Assembly: GCA_036660175.1 (NCBI GenBank)
Contig: JAVXBD010000001.1
Coordinates: 8,556 to 72,555, forward strand
Origin: Christensenella sp036660175
GTDB lineage: Bacteria > Bacillota > Clostridia > Christensenellales > Christensenellaceae
Reading direction: 5' to 3'
DNA length: 64,000 nucleotides
Shown here: positions 26,884 through 35,831 of the stretch, piece after piece
Numbering within the stretch: position 1 is the first letter of the stretch
Layout of the letters: the number at the start of each line of letters is the position of its first letter
Notes under the pieces: model-generated
Told to the model about the DNA's origin: nothing
The model's input: the letters and a program-made list of their open reading frames with translations, nothing else
The model's database searches: none
Program-made: the position numbers and the translations under genes

Positions 26884-28629
26884 ATGGGTAATTTTATACT
26901 TATGCCAAAACTTGGCATGACTATGACAGATGGAAAAATAATCAAATGGCTAAAAAATATAGGTGATGATGTAGAAAAGGGCGACTATGTTTTTGAAGTT
27001 GAAACAGATAAGACTTCTTTGGAAGTTGATGCTTTATATGACGGTAAACTTTTAAAAATATTCTTTGATGAGGGCGAAACTGCTCCTATCAACTACCCTG
27101 TTGGCTATATTGGTGCCGAGGGTGAAGAGATTCCCCCACTTCCAGAGATGGAAAACGCACCAGCAGCAGAAACAGAAACAAAAGCAGCACCGGCAGCGGC
27201 TGCTCCTAAGGCTGCTCCCAAAAAAGAAGCAAAACCGAAAAAGAAAATTGATATGAGCAAATTTGACTATGAGCTTCTTGTGATTGGGGCTGGTCCTGGT
27301 GGATATGTTGCGGCAATTCGTGCAGCACAGCTTGGCGCAAAAGTTGCCATTGTTGAATGTGACGAAGTTGGTGGCACTTGCCTAAACCGTGGCTGTATTC
27401 CTACTAAAGCACTTTACACCAGTGCAAAAGTTTTTGGCAAACTCAAACATTGTGCTGATTATGGATTGAGCGTATCTGGTGCAGGATTTGACTGGAAAAA
27501 AATAATGGAGCGCAAAGACGGCATTGTAAAACAATTGACTACAGGTGTTGCGGGACTGCTTAAGAAAAACGGTGTTACAATTATCAAAGGCAGAGCAAAA
27601 ATCACAGATGCAAATACAGTTGAAGTTGACTTAAACGGAACAAAAACAAAGCATTCTGCTGGATATATTATGATTGCAACAGGTACACAGCCAATCAGCG
27701 TACTTAAAAATGTTGATAAGGCTGTAAAGATTAATACCACTGATGATATTCTTACAATGCAAACCTTGCCTAAGAGCATGGTTATTGTGGGCGGTGGCGT
27801 TATTGGTGTTGAAATTGCAAACATTATGTCATCGTTTGATGTTGATGTAACAATTTTAGAGCTTATGCCTACTATTATTCCTATGGTTGATGCGGAAATT
27901 TCTACCATGTTAAAGAGTAAACTTGTTGCAAAAGGTGTAAAAATCTTAAACGAAGTAACAGCAAATACCATTAAAAAAGATGGCAAGGACAATGTTTTAG
28001 AACTTTCAAATGGTGAAACAATTAAGTGCGAATATATTCTTGAGGCTGTTGGACGTGGTGTCGTAAGCGATGCTTTTGCAGACATGAAACTCTCTACTTC
28101 TCCAAGAGGATTTATCACAGTTGATGACTCTATGTGTTCCAGTGTTGATAGCATTTATGCAATCGGCGATGTAACGGGAGGCTATATGCTTGCTCACGAA
28201 GCATCAGAGCAAGGAATTATTGCTGTTGAAACAATGTTTGGCGAAGCACCAACTGGCGAAATGTTAATACCATCATGTATCTTTACAGAACCAGAAATCT
28301 CCTTTGTTGGCAAAACAGAGCAGCAGGCAAAAGATGCAGGGATTCCTGCTAAAAGCTTTAAGTTCCCATTTGCAGCTAACGGAAAAGCATTGACATTAGG
28401 TGAATCTGATGGATTTGTAAAAGTTGTTGTAGATGAGCGTTATGGCGAGATACTCGGTGTTCACATTATTGGACCTGAAGCATCCAGCTTAATTCATGAG
28501 GCTGTCATGGCTATGAATTTAGAAGCAACTGCACAGTCGGCGGGTCATGTTGTTCATGCACATCCGACACTTTCAGAAGCTCTTATGGAAGCATTCTTAG
28601 GAGCAAGCACAGGCGCTATACATATGTAA
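26884..28629 (+). CDS. lpdA-like: Dihydrolipoamide dehydrogenase (E3) with N-terminal lipoyl domain
   Basis: A 581-residue flavoprotein that reoxidises dihydrolipoyl groups with NAD. Residues 1-80 are a lipoyl domain with MPKLGMTMTDGKI and the lipoylation site ETDKTSLEV (Lys43). Residues about 88-125 are a flexible Ala/Pro/Lys-rich linker. The E3 body has the FAD motif VIGAGPGGYVAAI, the redox disulfide GGTCLNRGCIPTKAL, the NAD motif VGGGVIGVEIA and the C-terminal catalytic His in HAHPTLSEA. Lipoyl-E3 fusions are known (for example in streptococci and Clostridium magnum), but here the fused domain seems to be the only lipoyl domain of the complex. Last gene of the operon, followed by a terminator. 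Confidence 0.95.
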   Translation: MGNFILMPKLGMTMTDGKIIKWLKNIGDDVEKGDYVFEVETDKTSLEVDALYDGKLLKIFFDEGETAPINYPVGYIGAEGEEIPPLPEMENAPAAETETKAAPAAAAPKAAPKKEAKPKKKIDMSKFDYELLVIGAGPGGYVAAIRAAQLGAKVAIVECDEVGGTCLNRGCIPTKALYTSAKVFGKLKHCADYGLSVSGAGFDWKKIMERKDGIVKQLTTGVAGLLKKNGVTIIKGRAKITDANTVEVDLNGTKTKHSAGYIMIATGTQPISVLKNVDKAVKINTTDDILTMQTLPKSMVIVGGGVIGVEIANIMSSFDVDVTILELMPTIIPMVDAEISTMLKSKLVAKGVKILNEVTANTIKKDGKDNVLELSNGETIKCEYILEAVGRGVVSDAFADMKLSTSPRGFITVDDSMCSSVDSIYAIGDVTGGYMLAHEASEQGIIAVETMFGEAPTGEMLIPSCIFTEPEISFVGKTEQQAKDAGIPAKSFKFPFAANGKALTLGESDGFVKVVVDERYGEILGVHIIGPEASSLIHEAVMAMNLEATAQSAGHVVHAHPTLSEALMEAFLGASTGAIHM

Positions 28630-28656
28630 GAAATTACCAAAAGATTTATTAAACAC

Positions 28657-28687
28657 AAAAAAGCAGGCATCTATTGTCTGCTTTTTT
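28657..28687 (+). terminator. Terminator of the dehydrogenase operon, probably bidirectional
   Basis: AAAAAAGCAGGC pairs with GTCTGCTTTTTT (one G-U) around a 7-base loop. The T tract on one side and A tract on the other allow it to act for the convergent URO-D operon as well. Confidence 0.85.
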
Positions 28688-28774
28688 GCATGCTGAATAA
28701 TTTCTTTTAAGCATATAATAAAAGAGCTATACTATATAGCCCTTTTACTAATATATGTTATAGGAGTAATGAAA

Positions 28775-29914
28775 TTAGTAGTTTCCATATTTTAGACAGG
28801 TATCAAAAAATGTCTGAACGTTTTGTGGCGATACATCTGACTGTATATTATGTATTGATGCAAAAACAAAACCACCATTGGGTTTAAAATCTAATACACG
28901 TTTTTTCGTTTCCTGCTGTACATCAGAAGTACTTCCCTGTGACATAATAACAGGATTTGCTCCACCGCCCCAAAAAACGAGGTCTTTACCAAATTCTCTT
29001 TTTAGCTTTGCACTATCCATGTTTTTTGCTTGAATCTGCACAGGATTTAAAATATCAACCCCAACATCAATCAAATCAGGAATAAACTCATACATACTGC
29101 CACAGCCGTGATAATAAACTTTTGCATCAGTATTCGCTTTGATACAATCAACTAACTCTCTATGCCGCCACTTAAATATATCTCTATATGTTTTGGGATT
29201 AAATAGAGGTCCTGTCTGACTGCCTAAATCATCACCAATCTGCACAACTTGTACATATTTTCCGATTTCTTTTAGGCATAGCGGCCAAAAAACCAAATAC
29301 CAATCCAACACTTTTTGTGCAATACATTCAATTGCTTTTATATCTGCCGCCAAATCCATATACATGACTTGAATGCTACGTAACGCATAAATCTGTTCAA
29401 AAATTCCCCATATTGGGCTATATAGAACCAATGCCTTATCGGTATGTTCATACAAATATTGAACTTCTTCTTTTAAATTTTTTAAACGTGCCTTGTCATT
29501 CGGATCTGGCATCTGCCATTTTTTCAACTGTTCATATGTATAATCTTCAAGTACACATTTTTCAAAATCATAATATAAACCATGATCTTTAGGGCATCTA
29601 AGTTTCGTTCCTAACTGATCATAATATGTCGTATATTTTCCCTCATCAACGATGTCCAGCGAATAACCGGTGCGTGGTTTTGTATGTATCGGCAAAACAT
29701 CTGAATGAAATCTATCCAACAATCGCTTGTCTGGGAAAACAATTTGCTGAAAGCAATCTTGAATTTTTGTTTCATAATAATCAAACTTATAAAACGCTGC
29801 AAGTGCTTTTTCACCATCTCTGTGAATGCTGTCGTGTACCCCACCAAAAGCGATGGGCACACGATCAGCTTCTTTATGATTTAATGCGCATATTATACGC
29901 TCTCGTGAGGTCAT
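28775..29914 (-). CDS. URO-D superfamily protein C, last gene of the operon
   Basis: A 379-residue TIM-barrel protein beginning MTSRERIICALNHKEADRVP, nearly the same opening as protein B of this operon, so the two are paralogues. It shows QIGDDLGSQTGPLF, YYHGCGSMYEFIPD (H-x-C) and FWGGGANPVIM. The C-terminal segment FVFASIHNIQ lacks the third zinc-ligand cysteine expected in MtaA/MtbA methyltransferases. It is therefore related to methyl-transfer enzymes rather than HemE, with unknown reaction. The start lies 2 bases after the permease stop, tying its expression to the ABC importer. Confidence 0.9.
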   Translation of the reverse strand: MTSRERIICALNHKEADRVPIAFGGVHDSIHRDGEKALAAFYKFDYYETKIQDCFQQIVFPDKRLLDRFHSDVLPIHTKPRTGYSLDIVDEGKYTTYYDQLGTKLRCPKDHGLYYDFEKCVLEDYTYEQLKKWQMPDPNDKARLKNLKEEVQYLYEHTDKALVLYSPIWGIFEQIYALRSIQVMYMDLAADIKAIECIAQKVLDWYLVFWPLCLKEIGKYVQVVQIGDDLGSQTGPLFNPKTYRDIFKWRHRELVDCIKANTDAKVYYHGCGSMYEFIPDLIDVGVDILNPVQIQAKNMDSAKLKREFGKDLVFWGGGANPVIMSQGSTSDVQQETKKRVLDFKPNGGFVFASIHNIQSDVSPQNVQTFFDTCLKYGNY

Positions 29915-29916
29915 GA

Positions 29917-30885
29917 TCAGTCACTTATTTTCTCTTTTACAAGTTTGTCCAGCAATACTGCTAAAACCAATACCATGCCTTTTACAACATATTGATAGAA
30001 CGGAGGAACACCTGCCTGATTCATGCCTATTCCCAATATAATCAATATGAAGGCACCGGCAATTGTTCGTGCTACTGAGCCTTCTCCGCCAAAGAAACTT
30101 GTACCACCCATCAGGATGGCAATGATTACATCAAGCTCAAAACCCATGCCTGCTGTGGCATCACCAATGGTCATATTTGAAGCTCTGATAACTCCTGAGA
30201 ATGCCGCTGCGCAACCAACCATTGCATACAAAACCCAAACAATCATTTTTACGTTTATACCTGCAAGTTGTGCTGCCGTTTGATTTCCGCCAATAGCGAT
30301 TGAATATTTACCAAATATACTTTTCTTCTGCAGTAAGACAAATATCACAACTGCTGCTATCATCAAAAATAATTGTATAGGAACGCCACCAACATCGCCT
30401 CTTCCAAGAAAACCAAAATCTTTTGGAAGATTTCCTTTTACGTACGGTATGGTTTCTCCACACATTAGTTTTGAAACACCAAGCAGAATATTCATTGTTG
30501 CCAGTGTCGCAATAACAGGAATTATTTTTAGTTTTACTACAATAAACCCGTTTATAATTCCGATACCAATACCAACAATTGCTACTAAAATAGCCGAGAT
30601 AGGAGTTGCTATTCCTATCTTACAGAATGTTGCAAACAAAACACCCGAAAATCCAAGTATGCTGCCTACAGAAAGATCAACATTTCCAGAAAGCATTAAC
30701 AGTGTTGCAGCCGCAGAGGTAATAACCAGCGGTGCTGCGGTGCGCAAAATATTATTTACGCTTGCAATTGATAAAAACTTTGGTGAAAGTGCCCAGAATA
30801 TAATCACAAATAACAGTAATATGCCATAAACATAAAGATTTTTTACTGCATTTCTCCATGAAACCTTTTTTATGCTTTGTATCAT
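29917..30885 (-). CDS. Ribose-type ABC importer permease 2
   Basis: A 322-residue inner-membrane permease of the RbsC family (BPD_transp_2), about 8-10 helices. Typical segments are LMLSGNVDLSVGSILGFSGVL and ILMGGTSFFGGEGSVARTIAGA. It pairs with the other RbsC-like permease to form a heterodimeric channel for the binding protein and ATPase encoded upstream. Spacing to the first permease is 36 bases. Confidence 0.95.
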   Translation of the reverse strand: MIQSIKKVSWRNAVKNLYVYGILLLFVIIFWALSPKFLSIASVNNILRTAAPLVITSAAATLLMLSGNVDLSVGSILGFSGVLFATFCKIGIATPISAILVAIVGIGIGIINGFIVVKLKIIPVIATLATMNILLGVSKLMCGETIPYVKGNLPKDFGFLGRGDVGGVPIQLFLMIAAVVIFVLLQKKSIFGKYSIAIGGNQTAAQLAGINVKMIVWVLYAMVGCAAAFSGVIRASNMTIGDATAGMGFELDVIIAILMGGTSFFGGEGSVARTIAGAFILIILGIGMNQAGVPPFYQYVVKGMVLVLAVLLDKLVKEKISD

Positions 30886-30921
30886 AGCTATGCCAACTCC
30901 TTTGTATAAATTTGAAGTAAT

Positions 30922-31914
30922 TTATTTATTCATTTTGTTTATGGCTGCTCTTTGTAAGAGTATAGCAGCGATAATAACAATTCCTTTTACAATAACCTGC
31001 CATTCAGGTGCTGCGGCAAAGAGGTTTAATGCGTTTTGGAGAACGCCGATGATAAATACACCGATTACCATGCCAATAACAGAACCAGAACCGCCCTGCA
31101 TACTTGTTCCGCCAAGAACAACTGCAACAACTGTATCAAATTCGTATCCGACTCCAACTTTACAATCGCCAGCGCCTAATTTTGAAGCAAGCAGCACACC
31201 AGCAAACCCAGCAATCAAACCACTCATCATAAACAATGTTGAAATTCTTTTGTTTACTTTTACACCAGATAGTTCCGCTGCTTTTCTGTTTGCACCGATA
31301 TAGAAAATTTGTCTGCCAAAGACTGTTTTATTTTGAATAAACATAAATACGAGTACAAGTACAATCATTGTAATAACTGGTATCGTAAAGAATTCTGCGA
31401 TTTCTACCTGCCCAAAAATTCTAAATTCTGGCGGCAAACCGACTTCAATCATTGAGCCATTTGCAAAAATATAAGCAAGTCCACGTGCAATAGACATCGT
31501 ACCTAATGTTGCCACAACTGACGCCATACCAAGTTTTACTACCAAAAGAGCATTTAATGCCCCTATCAGCAACCCTACAAAAGAGGCAAGTATGACTGCA
31601 ATTGCGAATGGAAGTCCTAAACCGCCATAGCTTGCAGGCTGGCAGAACCACGCACACATAACACCTGATGCACCAATAATAGAACCAATTGATAAATCAA
31701 AGTTACCTGTTATCATCAAAAATGTAATGGATACACCCACAATTACCAAAATTGACTGCTGCGTAATAATGTTTCTAATATTAGAAGAATTCAAAAAACT
31801 CGGTTGTACCAAAGAAATTACAATAATCAGTATTCCCAATATCGCAAGCATAATAAGGGTGAGCTTTGATTGCTTTGAAAATCTGTTTTTTAAGGTTTTT
31901 TCCATATTATTCAC
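30922..31914 (-). CDS. Ribose-type ABC importer permease 1
   Basis: A 330-residue RbsC-family membrane protein with LMITGNFDLSIGSIIGASGVM and VLGGTSMQGGSGSVIGMVIG, the family's two conserved stretches. It is similar to but clearly different from permease 2, so the channel is a heterodimer. Its start overlaps the ATPase stop by 8 bases. Confidence 0.95.
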   Translation of the reverse strand: MNNMEKTLKNRFSKQSKLTLIMLAILGILIIVISLVQPSFLNSSNIRNIITQQSILVIVGVSITFLMITGNFDLSIGSIIGASGVMCAWFCQPASYGGLGLPFAIAVILASFVGLLIGALNALLVVKLGMASVVATLGTMSIARGLAYIFANGSMIEVGLPPEFRIFGQVEIAEFFTIPVITMIVLVLVFMFIQNKTVFGRQIFYIGANRKAAELSGVKVNKRISTLFMMSGLIAGFAGVLLASKLGAGDCKVGVGYEFDTVVAVVLGGTSMQGGSGSVIGMVIGVFIIGVLQNALNLFAAAPEWQVIVKGIVIIAAILLQRAAINKMNK

Positions 31915-33394
31915 CCCCCGTTACTATATGTATAATCTTTTCACCGTCAATATCTTTACCATTGTTGATTTCACCTTTTAGTTCGCCGTCATACATCAGT
32001 AAAATCCGATCACATAAATTTAAAACTTCTGGCAATTCTGAGCTAAACACCATAATCGTCTTTCCGTTCTTAGATAAATCTCGTATGATATTATGTATTT
32101 CTTCTTTTGCCCCAACATCAACGCCTCTTGTTGGTTCATCTAACAGTAAAATATCCGAATCTGAGAACAGGCATTTTGCAAAGACCACTTTTTGTTGATT
32201 TCCACCTGACAAAAGCGATACTTCTTTTTCGTCTGTATTGGTAACGATGTTTAGCATTTCGATATGCTCTTGAGAAACTTTTAGCTCAGCCTTAGAAGAA
32301 ATAATACCACTTGAAGCAATTTTTTTCATATTCATCACAGGAATGTTTTGACGAATAGACAATATCGAAAAAATACCTTCCGTTCTTCGTTCTTCTGGAG
32401 CAAGTGCAATTCCGCTTTCTATGGCTTCCGTAGCATTTTTAAACTTTACTTCTTTATTATTGATAAGCATCTTGCCTTCAAATTGATCAATTCCATATAT
32501 TGTGTTTGAAAGCTCTGTTTTTCCAGCACCTACAAGTCCATATACACCAATGACTTCGCCTTTAAAAACATCAAAAGAAACATTTTTCAATTTTTTGTTT
32601 GTTATATTTTTTAATTCAATAATTTTTGTATTATAATCAACCTTATTGGGTATGTATTCTTCTACAACTGTTTTTCCGAGTATCATTTTTACAAGCTCTG
32701 TTCTATCTTTCACTTCGGAAATACTCTTTGTTTCTATATGCTTTCCATCTCTTAAAACAGTAACATAATCACCTATTTCAAATATTTCGTCTAATCTGTG
32801 AGAAATATAGATCACAGTAACATTTTTCGCTTTTAGTTCATTAATTATTTTAAAGAGTCTGTCAATTTCAGATTCTGATATGGCGGCAGTTGGTTCATCC
32901 ATAATGATGATTTCCGCATCAGTAGCAATTGCTTTTGCGATTTCTACAATTTGTTTTTTTGCAACACTTAACTTAGAAACAAGAGTTTTAATATTGATGC
33001 TTGGTTCAATGCTCTTCAACGTTTCTATGCTTTTTCTTACTTGTTCATCTTTTTTAAAAAAACCGAGTTTTGTTTTTTCCATTCCAAGCGAAAGATTTTC
33101 TTCTACCGTTAGCTGATCAACAACATTTAATTCTTGAAACAAGGTGCTAATTCCAGACTCACGTGCTTCTTTTGTGCTGCTTGCAGAAAACTCTTTTTCA
33201 TTTAAATAAATAATACCGCTTGTTCGAGGCTGTGCACCTGTCAAGATTTTAATAAGAGTCGATTTTCCAGCACCGTTTTCTCCCAACAAACAATGAACAG
33301 TATTTCTTTTAATATCAAAACTGACATCGTTTAACGCTGTCACGCCAGGAAATTTTTTTGTGAGGTTTTTAAATTGTAATATATGATCGTCCAT
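31907..33394 (-). CDS. Ribose-type ABC importer ATPase (two nucleotide-binding domains)
   Basis: A 495-residue RbsA/MglA-type ATPase. The first half has Walker A GENGAGKSTLIK, signature LSVAKKQIVEIAKA and Walker B IIMDEPTA; the second half has the degenerate P-loop GLVGAGKTEL, signature LSGGNQQKVVFAK and LLLDEPTRGVDVGA. Such duplicated ATPases energise uptake of monosaccharides, polyols or similar compounds. It lies between the binding-protein gene, from which a stable hairpin separates it, and the permease genes. Confidence 0.96.
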   Translation of the reverse strand: MDDHILQFKNLTKKFPGVTALNDVSFDIKRNTVHCLLGENGAGKSTLIKILTGAQPRTSGIIYLNEKEFSASSTKEARESGISTLFQELNVVDQLTVEENLSLGMEKTKLGFFKKDEQVRKSIETLKSIEPSINIKTLVSKLSVAKKQIVEIAKAIATDAEIIIMDEPTAAISESEIDRLFKIINELKAKNVTVIYISHRLDEIFEIGDYVTVLRDGKHIETKSISEVKDRTELVKMILGKTVVEEYIPNKVDYNTKIIELKNITNKKLKNVSFDVFKGEVIGVYGLVGAGKTELSNTIYGIDQFEGKMLINNKEVKFKNATEAIESGIALAPEERRTEGIFSILSIRQNIPVMNMKKIASSGIISSKAELKVSQEHIEMLNIVTNTDEKEVSLLSGGNQQKVVFAKCLFSDSDILLLDEPTRGVDVGAKEEIHNIIRDLSKNGKTIMVFSSELPEVLNLCDRILLMYDGELKGEINNGKDIDGEKIIHIVTGGE

Positions 33395-33423
33395 TTACCT
33401 GTCTCCCCTCAAATCATATTTTA

Positions 33424-33453
33424 TGCGGCAGGGATTTTGCAGCCCCTACCGCA
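33424..33453 (-). other. Intercistronic RNA hairpin after the binding-protein gene
   Basis: TGCGGTAGGG and CCCTGCCGCA on the minus strand pair over 10 bp with a 10-base loop. The one imperfect pair is G-U in minus-strand RNA but a C-A mismatch in plus-strand RNA, so the structure serves the operon transcript. No T tract follows. Such hairpins commonly protect the binding-protein mRNA and raise its level. Confidence 0.6.
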
Positions 33454-33469
33454 CAAACATATTATTTTT

Positions 33470-34609
33470 TTATTTACCTGCTTTTGTTAAATCAGCTGTT
33501 GATTTATATTCATCTGTCAGCCATTTTTGAGCTTCGTCAACAGGCATTGTCCAATAGTCAATTTCTTTATCTGTGCATTCAACCGTTAATTTCTCATCAG
33601 GATTGATTTCTCCTGTATAAGCTTTCATGATTGTATCTAATTTTGTTTGAGCGTTCTCCATTGGAGTAAGTCCCATTGTTACTTTGAAAGATGATGATGG
33701 ATCATAAATCAACATCAATTCTGCTTCTGTTGCGTCTGTTCCAACAAGAATTTCTGTTTCTGGAACGCCATCAACAGCTTTTCCTCTTCCAGCTTCTTGA
33801 AGTGCAGGCCATATTGCCAATGAATAATCAGATGCTGCGCCATAGAAGATGTTTGTTTCTGGACAAGCTTGGATAATATCTTGAGCAACTTTGTAACCTG
33901 TGTCACGTGTGCCGCCGCCATCAACGATCATGCCTTCTTTAGCATCAGGAGCAACGCTCTTGATTCCTTCAATAAACGGACCTGTTCTCATTTCTTGAAC
34001 TGTTGGGTTATCAATGTAGTCAACTACACTGTATACAATAGGTTTGTCAGGATGGAATTCAATCCATTTTTCAGCTGAAACTTTACCCATTTGGAAAGCA
34101 CTTTCCGCTTCGTTGATTGCAACGAAAGGAACGTTGTTTGGTGTTTCTAAATAGAATGTTATGATTGGAATCCCAGCAGCTCTTGCCGCATCAATACCAG
34201 GTACTACAGATTCTGCTTCATAAGAATGAAGAACGATCATGTCTACGCCTTCAGCAATTAACTGATCTAAGTTTGATACAATTGTAGGTTGCTCAAATTT
34301 TCCGTCAAGTACTTTTACTTCTGCACCATACTGCTCTTTTGCTAACTGTGTAAACCAGTCAACATCAGCTTGATGGTAGCCATTAGCTAAAGTAATCGGA
34401 ATTTTACCAATAACGAGTCCCTCAGGAATCTCTTTTGGAGCATCAGCAGCAGGAGCTTCTGTTGCTGCGTCTGCAGCGGGAGCCTCTGTTGCCGCTGGAG
34501 CATCTGTTGCTGCTGGAGCAGCAGGAGCTGCAGGTGCACAAGATGTACCTACTGCGACTACACCAAGAATCATTACGACACAAAGTGCAATACAAATAAT
34601 TTTTTTCAT
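33470..34609 (-). CDS. Sugar-binding lipoprotein of the ribose-type importer
   Basis: A 379-residue periplasmic-binding-protein type I (RbsB-like) domain behind a signal peptide; Cys24 in AVGTSC is the probable lipid site, though position -3 is not the usual Leu. Residues about 25-60 form a repetitive Ala/Pro/Thr/Glu-rich linker (APAATDAPAATEAPAADA). The ligand domain has LDQLIAEGVDMIVLHSYE, PIITFYLETPNNVPFVAINE and the VDGGGTRDTGYKVAQDII region. AAGGAGGAAC precedes the ATG. The ligand is unknown; it is presumably the substrate of the kinase and URO-D proteins of the same operon. Confidence 0.95.
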   Translation of the reverse strand: MKKIICIALCVVMILGVVAVGTSCAPAAPAAPAATDAPAATEAPAADAATEAPAADAPKEIPEGLVIGKIPITLANGYHQADVDWFTQLAKEQYGAEVKVLDGKFEQPTIVSNLDQLIAEGVDMIVLHSYEAESVVPGIDAARAAGIPIITFYLETPNNVPFVAINEAESAFQMGKVSAEKWIEFHPDKPIVYSVVDYIDNPTVQEMRTGPFIEGIKSVAPDAKEGMIVDGGGTRDTGYKVAQDIIQACPETNIFYGAASDYSLAIWPALQEAGRGKAVDGVPETEILVGTDATEAELMLIYDPSSSFKVTMGLTPMENAQTKLDTIMKAYTGEINPDEKLTVECTDKEIDYWTMPVDEAQKWLTDEYKSTADLTKAGK

Positions 34610-34659
34610 GTTTGTTCCTCCTTAATAATTTGGGTAATTCCCATTTGTCATTATTTTAT

Positions 34660-34677
34660 TTTTGGCATCTGCCAAAA
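34660..34677 (-). other. Hairpin between URO-D protein B and the binding protein
   Basis: TTTTGGCA and TGCCAAAA form a perfect 8-bp palindromic stem two bases apart, immediately after the URO-D stop codon. No T tract follows, so it is more likely a processing or stability element than a terminator. It frames the binding-protein gene together with the hairpin at 33424-33453. Confidence 0.5.
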
Positions 34678-34679
34678 CT

Positions 34680-35804
34680 TTATTCATATTTACCATATTT
34701 TTTAATAAACTCGAACATCTTTATGAAATTTTCAGGTGGTGTATCTGGCTGCACATGGTTAGCAGTAGAAATAATATATCCACCGCCTGGTGCAAATGCA
34801 TCAAGACGCTTTTTTACTTCTTTCTCAACATCATCAACATTGCCGATTAGGGCTTGCTGAATATCAATGCCGCCATGCAGCACAACATCATTACCAAAAG
34901 TTTCTTTGATTTTTTTAGAATCCATACCATTTGCCAGTGGCTGCAATGGATTTAAAACATCTACACCCATTTCAATAAAATCAGGTATATAGTCAAATAT
35001 TGCTCCGCAGGAATGCAAAAATATTTTCATATTCGGAAATTTTTTCTTGATTGCTCCAAACATTCTCTCAAAAGGTTTTTTGAAAAACTCTCTGAAACAA
35101 TCGGGTGAAATAAACGGAGCTTCTTGTGTACCAAAATCCGAAGTAAATTCTACCCATTCAACATAAGGTGCGATTGGTTCTAAATAATATAAATTCAGTT
35201 CTGTTAAAAATTCTTCGATTTTTTCGATTAAATTATGCGCAAATGTCTTGTTAATGTATAAATCCATAAAAAAGTCTTCTGCTCCACGCATGAATTGTCC
35301 AAGATCAAAAAATTGTCCTGAAGAAGCAGATGTTGCAGTAATTGCACAGTCTGTTTGCTCATAGTATTGTTTTGCACGCTCCGCAAGTCCTGCAATTCTG
35401 CCTGGATCCTTTGCATTGGGCCATTTATAGTTTGCCAATGCTGATTCATCAGCATCTTTTAAAGGATGAAAAGCAACCGTTGGATAGTCGCCTGTCAATA
35501 GCCTGCCAATCCCCAATTCATCAATCAAATATCCGTTTTCATTTGTATAAGATTTAAAATTCTGTGGTTTTCCAATTGTAATGTGTCTAAAATCGCATCC
35601 AAAGATGTCGCTCATCCGATAATCTTCATATTCGGTAGCTGTACCAGGTCTAATCAGCTCTCCTAATTCTGTGAAATTCATCTCTTGCGCAAGTTTCTTA
35701 TAGAATCTTGCATCCAGTCTTGATGCACTTCCCCACATATCAACAGGCACTCTATCGGCTTCCTTGTGATTTAGTGCAAGGCGTACTCTTTCTCTACTTG
35801 TCAT
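34680..35804 (-). CDS. URO-D superfamily protein B
   Basis: A 374-residue TIM-barrel protein opening MTSRERVRLALNHKEADRVP, a paralogue of protein C. It has FTSDFGTQEAPFI, IFLHSCGAIFDYIPDF (H-x-C) and VLHGGIDIQQAL; the end reads GGYIISTANHVQ without the third cysteine of MtaA-type enzymes. Reaction unknown; likely acts on the imported compound or its phosphorylated form. It lies between the FGGY kinase and the binding protein in the operon, with 27 bases to the kinase stop. Confidence 0.9.
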   Translation of the reverse strand: MTSRERVRLALNHKEADRVPVDMWGSASRLDARFYKKLAQEMNFTELGELIRPGTATEYEDYRMSDIFGCDFRHITIGKPQNFKSYTNENGYLIDELGIGRLLTGDYPTVAFHPLKDADESALANYKWPNAKDPGRIAGLAERAKQYYEQTDCAITATSASSGQFFDLGQFMRGAEDFFMDLYINKTFAHNLIEKIEEFLTELNLYYLEPIAPYVEWVEFTSDFGTQEAPFISPDCFREFFKKPFERMFGAIKKKFPNMKIFLHSCGAIFDYIPDFIEMGVDVLNPLQPLANGMDSKKIKETFGNDVVLHGGIDIQQALIGNVDDVEKEVKKRLDAFAPGGGYIISTANHVQPDTPPENFIKMFEFIKKYGKYE

Positions 35805-35831
35805 AATGTTCTCCTTAAGCTATATAAAAAA

